Positions 31,317 through 31,451 of a stretch of DNA of 31,451 nt are shown piece after piece. Source of the stretch: Peptococcaceae bacterium BRH_c23 (GTDB taxonomy: Bacteria; Bacillota_B; Desulfitobacteriia; Desulfitobacteriales; Desulfitobacteriaceae); NCBI GenBank assembly GCA_000961805.1, contig LADV01000217.1:1-31451 (forward strand), in the 5' to 3' direction. A program made the position numbers and the translations under genes. Positions within the stretch are counted from its first letter, which is position 1. Every line of letters begins with the position of its first letter. The notes under the pieces are model-generated. The model saw only the letters and a list, made by a program, of their open reading frames with translations. It was not told the origin of the DNA and made no database searches.

Positions 31317-31451
31317 TTATGATGCTTTAACTATTTGGTATCCTTTTGATTCTAGGACTTTAATCAACCGTTGTTCTTTCTTCTTCTCCTGATTTTCGAT
31401 AAACTGTGAACCAAGTTCTTGATATGGGGTTTTAGTTTGTAAAATTTGATA
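31317..31451 (-). CDS. 3' tail of a leftward gene, possibly a transposase
   Basis: The last 44 codons of a frame entering from the right edge, ending in TAA at 31317. The peptide YQILQTKTPYQELG... then a Glu/Lys-rich helix and LIKVLESKGYQIVKAS resembles the extreme C-terminus of some IS-element transposases (PYxxLG, then LExxGYxV). This is recollection only. A decayed copy or an ordinary hypothetical gene is equally possible. Confidence 0.35.
   Translation of the reverse strand, partial: YQILQTKTPYQELGSQFIENQEKKKEQRLIKVLESKGYQIVKAS

Overview
The window looks like a piece of chromosome from a low-GC, spore-former-type Firmicute of the class Clostridia. A relative of Desulfosporosinus or Desulfitobacterium is my best guess. 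The reasons are strong GGAGG ribosome sites, a YlqG/YlqH pair, a c-di-AMP riboswitch ahead of an NlpC/P60 hydrolase, futalosine-pathway menaquinone synthesis (MqnE), an ACT/PFL pair, a NupNOPQ-like nucleoside importer and a HesB-like protein whose reading frame needs UGA read as selenocysteine. The genus is inferred from gene content, not proven. Almost everything is core or housekeeping. No phage, CRISPR array, rRNA or tRNA was recognised.

Layout. 1-184 is the 5' end of a leftward gene for an exported protein. 472-978 is a terminator followed by a dense block of repeats and hairpins, including a MITE-like element with long terminal inverted repeats. 979-4997 is a leftward dinG-psd-pssA run (helicase, then phospholipid synthesis). 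5142-8639 is rightward: a lipoprotein, then fused pabBA and pabC (4-aminobenzoate for folate). 8640-9826 holds a UGA-interrupted ABM monooxygenase gene, a small orphan gene and a ferritin-like gene that is broken at the orphan's terminator. 9873-11269 is ylqG-ylqH. 11389-13590 is mqnE, a YfcE-like phosphodiesterase and a DUF2103 gene, leftward, closed by a terminator. 13718-15210 holds a small unknown, a YdcZ/DUF606 membrane protein and a membrane-anchored unknown. 15356-17282 is uvrC with a tiny Cys-rich protein. 17370-18308 is the NlpC/P60 hydrolase with its riboswitch. 18565-20274 is the ACT/PFL pair. 20546-21868 carries the HesB-like selenoprotein, a small membrane protein and an HD hydrolase. 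22140-24705 is a TPR protein convergent with pepF. 25090-30486 is one leftward operon, BMP lipoprotein - ATPase - permease - permease - GntR regulator, for nucleoside uptake. The last 960 bases are mostly non-coding with hairpins, and end in the 3' tail of an unidentified leftward gene.

The most interesting points are these. The HesB-like selenoprotein has a SECIS-shaped hairpin directly after the UGA, and conventional gene calling would lose its first 41 residues. A second gene on the same strand is also interrupted by a single UGA. A hairpin family has variable stems but a near-constant NGGA loop at three loci. The DinG exonuclease domain has lost three of its four acidic catalytic residues while the helicase motifs remain intact.
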